A stretch of DNA of 64,000 nt from Seiridium cupressi. Taxonomy: Eukaryota > Ascomycota > Sordariomycetes > Amphisphaeriales > Sporocadaceae. Below are positions 59,165-64,000 of this stretch, piece by piece (position 1 is the stretch's first letter; every line of letters starts with the position of its first letter). The notes under the pieces were generated by a model. The model was given only the letters and a program-made list of their open reading frames with translations, did no database searches and was not told where the DNA came from. A program made the translations under genes and the position numbers. The stretch is taken from positions 124,001 to 188,000 of the forward strand of contig JARVKI010000037.1 in NCBI GenBank assembly GCA_036674765.1. Direction: 5' to 3'.

Positions 59165-59786
59165 TCTTCAACTCAAACCATAGAGCGCGGCTTGTTGTAT
59201 TGGGTCTCTTGTTATAGTCACTGATCACATAACGATACATGGTCTTCTCGGAGATCGAAAAGCAAACTTGCCCGCTAACAAGGTGACGACTGCTAAACCT
59301 CGATACAAACCAACTGATCAGTGCCTGTGGATCATCTCGGATCGATCTTCGAAGGCGAGCAAATCCGTTGCATCGTGGCCGCCGAGACCGAGCAGACATA
59401 GTGACGGAAGGATATATGAGTTTGAGTGGACGCGCAACGCTAGCCGTATCGAGGTAGTGCACTTCTCAAGGATCATAGTCGCCGCCCCTCGACAACCTCA
59501 TCTTACCTCTTTGGGTTAGCGTTGCGCTCGCCAGATGCTCAACAGTATCTGCATCTATGTGTTATCATTGCAATTCAGTTCGAGGGTTAACTATTGGGTT
59601 TGAAATGGCGGAAGACGATGGAAACGGCCCATTTCTCAGGGCTTGAGGATGCAACAAATATTTAAGGCAGCTCTTGCCCCCCAAGATCTGAGGTCAAAAA
59701 TCAGCGTGCATTCATCCTCTGCCCTTCAGTCGTTCAGACTTACTTACTCCAATTTGTTTCGATCTTTCATCAGGACGAAATCTACC
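59165..59786. promoter_or_regulatory. Upstream region of the MDR reductase
   Basis: No independent gene. TATTTAA at about 59659-59665 lies 122-128 nt before the favoured ATG at 59787, and just after an in-frame upstream ATG at 59649. Confidence 0.45.
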
Positions 59787-60806
59787 ATGGCTTCCAACAC
59801 CGCCGCCTGGCTGCCCCAAGCCAAAGCTCGCCCGTTTCAGATCAAGCCCGCTCCACTTGGATCTCCAGCAGAGGGCCAGATACTCGTCAAGAATCATGCC
59901 ATTGCCGTCAATCCAATTGATGGCAAACTACAATCCAGAGCTTATTACCCTCTCAACTATCCAGTCATCCTCGGCGAGGATGTAGCCGGAGAGGTTGTCT
60001 CGGTCGGCGCCGGAGTTGACCAGTTCTACAAGGGTGACCGCGTCCTCGGCAGTGCCGCAGCATTTGACAGCAAGAAAGGTGATGCCGCCGCGTTCCAAGA
60101 GTATACGATTCTGGATACTCATCTCACCTCCAAAATACCGGATCACATCTCATACGAGAGTGCTGTCGTGATTCCTCTGGGCTTCTCGACTGCATCTGCC
60201 GGCCTCTTCAATCCCGATTTCCTGAACCTCCAGCTTCCGACACATCCTGCGCAGAGCGCCACGGGCAAGACGCTGTTAGTCTGGGGTGGTGCCTCTAGTG
60301 TGGGCTGTAACGCGATCCAGCTTGCTGTGGCCGCTGGATACGAGGTCGTCGCGACCGCCTCCCCCAAAAACTTTGAACTGATCAAGAAGCTGGGCGCGAG
60401 CCAGGTCTTTGATTACAACAATGCTGCCGTTGTCGAAGATCTAGTGAGTGCCTTCAAGGGAAAGGCGCTGGCTGGTGTTTATGATACGATTGGCGGCCCG
60501 GCTTGGGCCCCTGCATTCGAATTTATTAAGTTGGTGGACGGAAATAAATTTGTGACTACAGTCATTCCAGGCTTTCCAGACCCTCCTGAGGGTGTTCGCG
60601 TCAGACAGGTGTATTCGATGAGTATTCGGAACAACGGCATAGGAAAGGCTGTATGGAACGATTTTCTAGCGAAGGCACTTGAAGAGAGGACGTTCTTCCC
60701 GGCTCCTGACCCCTTGGTTGTAGGTGAAGGCTTGGAGAGCTTGCAGGATGCCGTAGATGTGGTGATCAAGGGGGTGTCAGCACAGAAAGTAGTGGTCGTT
60801 TTGTGA
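59787..60806 (+). CDS. Medium-chain reductase/dehydrogenase (enoyl/quinone reductase-like)
   Basis: The ATG at 59787 (ACCATGGC context) gives 339 aa: MASNTAAWLPQAKARPF, the usual start of this fungal MDR group. The GroES-like domain includes AVNPIDGKLQ and ILGEDVAGEVVSVGAGV; the zinc-binding cysteines of true alcohol dehydrogenases are missing, so this is a zinc-free NADPH-dependent reductase. The Rossmann part has VWGGASSVGCNAIQLA (an AxxGxxG-type motif). It is similar in type to trans-acting enoyl reductases such as LovC and to quinone oxidoreductases; its substrate is unknown. An in-frame ATG at 59649 would add 46 residues rich in Ser, Arg and Lys with one acidic residue, resembling a mitochondrial presequence. 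There is no intron. Confidence 0.85.
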   Translation: MASNTAAWLPQAKARPFQIKPAPLGSPAEGQILVKNHAIAVNPIDGKLQSRAYYPLNYPVILGEDVAGEVVSVGAGVDQFYKGDRVLGSAAAFDSKKGDAAAFQEYTILDTHLTSKIPDHISYESAVVIPLGFSTASAGLFNPDFLNLQLPTHPAQSATGKTLLVWGGASSVGCNAIQLAVAAGYEVVATASPKNFELIKKLGASQVFDYNNAAVVEDLVSAFKGKALAGVYDTIGGPAWAPAFEFIKLVDGNKFVTTVIPGFPDPPEGVRVRQVYSMSIRNNGIGKAVWNDFLAKALEERTFFPAPDPLVVGEGLESLQDAVDVVIKGVSAQKVVVVL

Positions 60807-61159
60807 AGAACGTATTGCTTCCTGTATCTAGTCCTTCACTATCTTAGATTGTTTGTGTAGGAGAATATGAAGAATTGGAAAGTAGATTCATAAAAATGCG
60901 ACGAAGATGAGGTGATACTGCATGATTAGTCAGCGCCTCGTCAACCAAGCATATAATTATCGAGACAAAGAGATGTCTCGTGGGCAAGAGAAGACAAGCC
61001 TCAATCGAGTGCTGATGAGGCAATCTTATACTGATTTGTCCGCTTGTGGGAAGTCCACCAAGTGCAAGGGTTTCGTTGCGTTTTAAACATTCCTCTAGTT
61101 CCTCGGGCTCTGAAGATATCCGGTTCTGTGCGGAGCAATCAATTTATTAATCAAGGTCC
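60807..61159. other. Short 3'-to-3' interval
   Basis: This lies between the reductase and the HET pseudogene. No coding segment was recognised. Confidence 0.6.
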
Positions 61160-62707
61160 TTAACGACTATAATCAAAGTCGTTAAGAACCTCAAGAAGCA
61201 GGCGCAGATTTTCACCTTCCTGGTATACTTCTACACACAGCTTAGTCGCGGAATCCAGTCGAACTTCACCATCGGGGTGGTAGTCGAACCGAGCCCCAGC
61301 CTGCGAGAGATCCTCTACGATTTGAAGTAGACTTTCGAAGCTCATATCATATACGAAAGGAACAACCATCCAGCCCAGGCCATTGCTTGTGGTCATTTGC
61401 GTCTTATTCGTGGCGGAACGTTTCGTGCTGGAACGCGTCACGGGCCATCGAATTACTGTCCCGAGTACGCCGTCTCGCCCTTTTGATGGAACCTCCGTAT
61501 TCATCTCATCAGTAATAGATTGGTTGAACCAGTTGACTTCCGTTGATTCCCGGGCCAGGACCCTGCTTTCTTGCTGCACTACGAGACGACGGATAAAAAT
61601 GAGGATGAATGGCGACGTATCCCTTGACGTATCCCTTTGAAAATGGAAAATGCGCACCGCATTTCGTGCCCGGCCTGCCGAAAGTAAGTCTTCCTCTCCA
61701 ATCAGCCATTTCTCCAGGCTATCCATCTGGGTGAAGTTGAACCCGTTGTGCTCCTCTGCCTGAGGGGGGTATATTCTTCTCAATCTGTGACGAAACATTC
61801 TGGAGTGATTGACCGAGAAAGCCATCGGCAACGGCCGGCCTTCCGGTACGATTTTCAAAATTCCAATGGTCTCGAGCCGGTATTTACACTTTTGGAGGAA
61901 GCTCTGCGATAACAGTTGAGGTGAGTAGTGACAAAAACGAGTATATTGGAACTCTGAAAAAGTCGAGTGGTTGCGAAGAACTCTAGTTGATACCAAGGGG
62001 ATGGCGACGAATTTGGCGTCCAATGCTAAAACAGTTGAACTGTTGGGGGCCGATGAACCCGTCCAGATTTCATAATCTCTGCGGCATTCTGAAGTTGTGT
62101 TTTTGTTCTTTTTTGATTTCTCTGGTGGTACACCAGAGGGCAGAACGCCGTAGACGAGTCCATCAAAGTTGTGGTCTAGGACAACAGGAAGAGTGATTTA
62201 CATTCCATATTGGGTTAGGGAATAGAAAATCCGCGTGACCTGTCTATCTTGAAGTTGAAGCTCTTGTGGAACAATATCATGGCAAAACATGAAGTCCTCC
62301 ACCTGAGGTGCGAGTATGCTTCCCTCAACATCCAAGTACATACGGTCCAATCCCCAGGCAAGGAGGGTACTGTCAGTGCTTACTCTTACGATTTCCTGCT
62401 GGAGCCTTTGGATAGCTTTCTTGCCTTCACCATAAAGCATAGGCATGCTCATGTCGAACAAGCCGAGCAGACAATAAGCTCTATCTTCAATACGGGTGGT
62501 CTGTCTTCCGGCAGCCCAAGACATGCGCTGAGCGAGACTCGCTTCTGAAATCTTACGTGCTCCGGTTATGTAGGTTTCATCGATTTTTGTTATGATTGAA
62601 ATCAAGGGAGACAGCCGTTGCTTGACGTTGATGAACTCCCACAACTTGTCAAAAAATAGAACACGCTTGGGGGCGAGAAGCTCCCGTACAAGTGCGGACG
62701 CGCTGGT
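61160..62707 (-). pseudogene. HET-domain gene relic with in-frame stop
   Basis: The frame reads ELLAPKRVLFFDKLWEF, SLAQRMSWAAGRQTTRIEDRA-type and YCLLGLFDMSMPMLYGEG, the C-terminal half of a HET-E-like domain. It then passes VEGSILAPQVEDFMFCHDIV. A single in-frame TAA at 62198-62200 stops it after QYGM. The same frame then stays open for 345 codons to 61160 with family-like sequence directly after the stop (ITLPVVLDHNFDGLVYG). Upstream, an in-frame TGA lies at 62708-62710, and the expected RGWTLQ block is scrambled, as if frameshifted. The N-terminal half of the HET domain is missing because only about 160 nt remain before the neighbouring HET gene. I call it a truncated, decayed vegetative-incompatibility gene. 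A very short intron removing the stop (26 nt) is too small to be credible. Confidence 0.75.
61614..61637. repeat. 12-bp tandem duplication within the HET relic
   Basis: GACGTATCCCTT occurs twice in a row, giving RDTSRDTS in the relic's frame. Confidence 0.9.
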
Positions 62708-62870
62708 TCAGTAGAGCCAGAATACAGGGGGTCTGGAGGCTGAAAATGGAAGCCCAAGAACCAATCAAAAACGGTAAGGCTCGGTAGTACAGTATCATAC
62801 GGAATAAACCATGAGAAGACCATTTTTTGTTAAGGAGGCGATTGCCTAACTCACCATAATTATATAAATC

Positions 62871-64000
62871 TTAAATGACAATGTTAATTTCTAACTTGCT
62901 CGCCATTTGAAATAATTGAAGCGATAATCTTAGATCTTCCCGCTGGTGATAAGCAGGTCCAAATATACCAACTCTGCACCATTCCGAGCCTCTGACCTGA
63001 TGGACGAGGAGACCAAATGGGTACATAGTGTCGTCCTTCTCTTCGATTACCCTTGGGTGGTCTAGACGTACCTTACATTGTCCTAATAAAATCCATTTCC
63101 ATGTCATAGGTTCCTCATAGATCCCGGCCCCGAATAACTTGTAATCCAGATAGACATAGCAAAACAATTGTTTTCCATCATAGCTTCTCATTTCCAAGCA
63201 GTAAAACTGTCGGTAGTCCGTTGGTTCATCGGGTACAGGTGATCTTGGTGCTAGTTCGATGACATCCGTGGAATGTAAGCTCATAGCGTAGCTGTGCACT
63301 CGAAGTTCAGCTTTCTTTATCGCTCCGAATTGATTGTTCCCCTTTGGAATAGTACGTGCGCTTATATCTTTCACTTCTGAGCGGAATGGGGAATGCCCAA
63401 AATTTTCCCTGAGAGAAGCTTTAAGCTCTGAACCGAATAATCGGCTCCAGGAGGGCACCAAATAGGGATTTGGCGAACAAACGCGGTCTAAGAAAACAGA
63501 TTTCGGAACATTGGAATTCCCACCTATCGTCCACATCAACCCCATAACAAGATCGTGTCCCCAATGACCAGCAAAGTAGTCGTCCTTGAGCAGTCTGCCG
63601 AAGTATGCTGCCAGACCAGATACAGAGGGCAAAAGGTCAGTAGCATGAGTGAACGATTCTGCAGTAATCTCATCAAATTGACTCAAGATCTGATCCCACG
63701 CGAGGTATAATTCTTCTCGAGTTCTTGCCGTCCTAGCATGTTGGATAGTCTGAGAGAAAGGACCAGGCAGTGCTGGACTACCGCATGACTGGTATCCCCA
63801 AGGGCAAATAAAATGCATGTTCATCTTTCCGAACACGATTTTGCGTGTAGATAATACGCTCTCTTGGACAACCCACCCCCTCGTGCCAAGACGGCTTTCG
63901 GAGATATCTTCGCACATCTCGTCCAATCTGGCTCGCCTTAATGGGCTAACTTGTCGATACTCTATCCATACTGATCCGTTTAATCTTGGGTTCAGAGTAG
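62871..64000 (-). CDS. HET-domain protein, 5' part outside the window
   Basis: The frame is open from the window edge to the stop at 62871, about 376 codons; the start lies beyond position 64000. The visible part begins near the end of the HET domain, with the LGTRGWVVQESVLSTRKIVFG block that corresponds to the family's RAWVLQERLLSPR motif. The C-terminal segment includes CPWGYQSCGSPALP, the LVPSWSR motif (family consensus PSWSW) and WCRVGIFGPAYH near the end, typical of the long fungal HET family. Such proteins trigger vegetative incompatibility and cell death after fusion of unlike strains, or are variable paralogues without known partners. No frame break is visible in this part. It lies directly upstream of the HET relic on the same strand, suggesting a tandem array. 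Confidence 0.85.
   Translation of the reverse strand, partial: TLNPRLNGSVWIEYRQVSPLRRARLDEMCEDISESRLGTRGWVVQESVLSTRKIVFGKMNMHFICPWGYQSCGSPALPGPFSQTIQHARTARTREELYLAWDQILSQFDEITAESFTHATDLLPSVSGLAAYFGRLLKDDYFAGHWGHDLVMGLMWTIGGNSNVPKSVFLDRVCSPNPYLVPSWSRLFGSELKASLRENFGHSPFRSEVKDISARTIPKGNNQFGAIKKAELRVHSYAMSLHSTDVIELAPRSPVPDEPTDYRQFYCLEMRSYDGKQLFCYVYLDYKLFGAGIYEEPMTWKWILLGQCKVRLDHPRVIEEKDDTMYPFGLLVHQVRGSEWCRVGIFGPAYHQREDLRLSLQLFQMASKLEINIVI

Noticed and set aside
62175..62200. Very short intron removing the TAA in the HET relic
   Set aside because: GTAAAT to CCTAG would be about 26 nt, below the working minimum for fungal introns, and the sequence through it continues the family frame.

Overview
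The window is nuclear DNA of a filamentous ascomycete (Pezizomycotina). Genes are separated by 0.3-5 kb and carry mostly short spliceosomal introns of about 50-130 nt, with GT donors, CTAAC/CTGAC-like branch sites and NAG acceptors. Typical fungal families are present: a Zn2Cys6 regulator, HET-domain genes, a 2EXR protein and a fungal FMO and O-methyltransferase. I lean towards a Sordariomycete from the eL15, Ypt1 and PUF sequences, with low confidence. Exon boundaries below come from reading frame, splice consensus and family conservation; every junction was checked for phase.

Layout. 0.6-5 kb: two divergent WD40 genes, the replisome hub Ctf4/SepB (minus) and a WD40 protein of unknown role (plus). 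5-10.1 kb: gene-poor, with an AT-rich patch. 10.1-16.7 kb: a 1050-residue fungal protein of unknown function and a FacC/Yat1-type carnitine acetyltransferase, convergent. 16.7-19.7 kb: no gene seen. 19.7-26 kb: a 2EXR protein, then a divergent pair made of a membrane-anchored flavin monooxygenase and a COMT-like O-methyltransferase. 26.7-40.5 kb is mostly housekeeping: Ypt1/Rab1, a probable mitochondrial protein, Rad57, a Cys-rich single-pass cell-surface protein and the RNA polymerase III second-largest subunit. 44.6-49.2 kb: a PUF RNA-binding protein with a long intron-rich 5' half. 52.4-56.1 kb: ribosomal protein eL15 and two small hypothetical genes. 57.2-64 kb is accessory: a Zn2Cys6 regulator, an MDR reductase, a broken HET gene and the 3' part of a second HET gene that runs off the window.

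Points of most interest: an 885-nt intron in the PUF gene that looks like an internal promoter, with an in-frame ATG overlapping its 3' splice site; a Puf4-type site in that gene's own 3' flank; a stop-free 63-nt intron that hides inside an open frame; several coding microexons (11, 13, 18 and probably 21 nt); an FMO/OMT pair without a core biosynthetic gene; a HET pseudogene interrupted by one in-frame stop; and a possible dual-targeted MDR reductase. I saw no CRISPR array, rRNA, tRNA or intact transposon.
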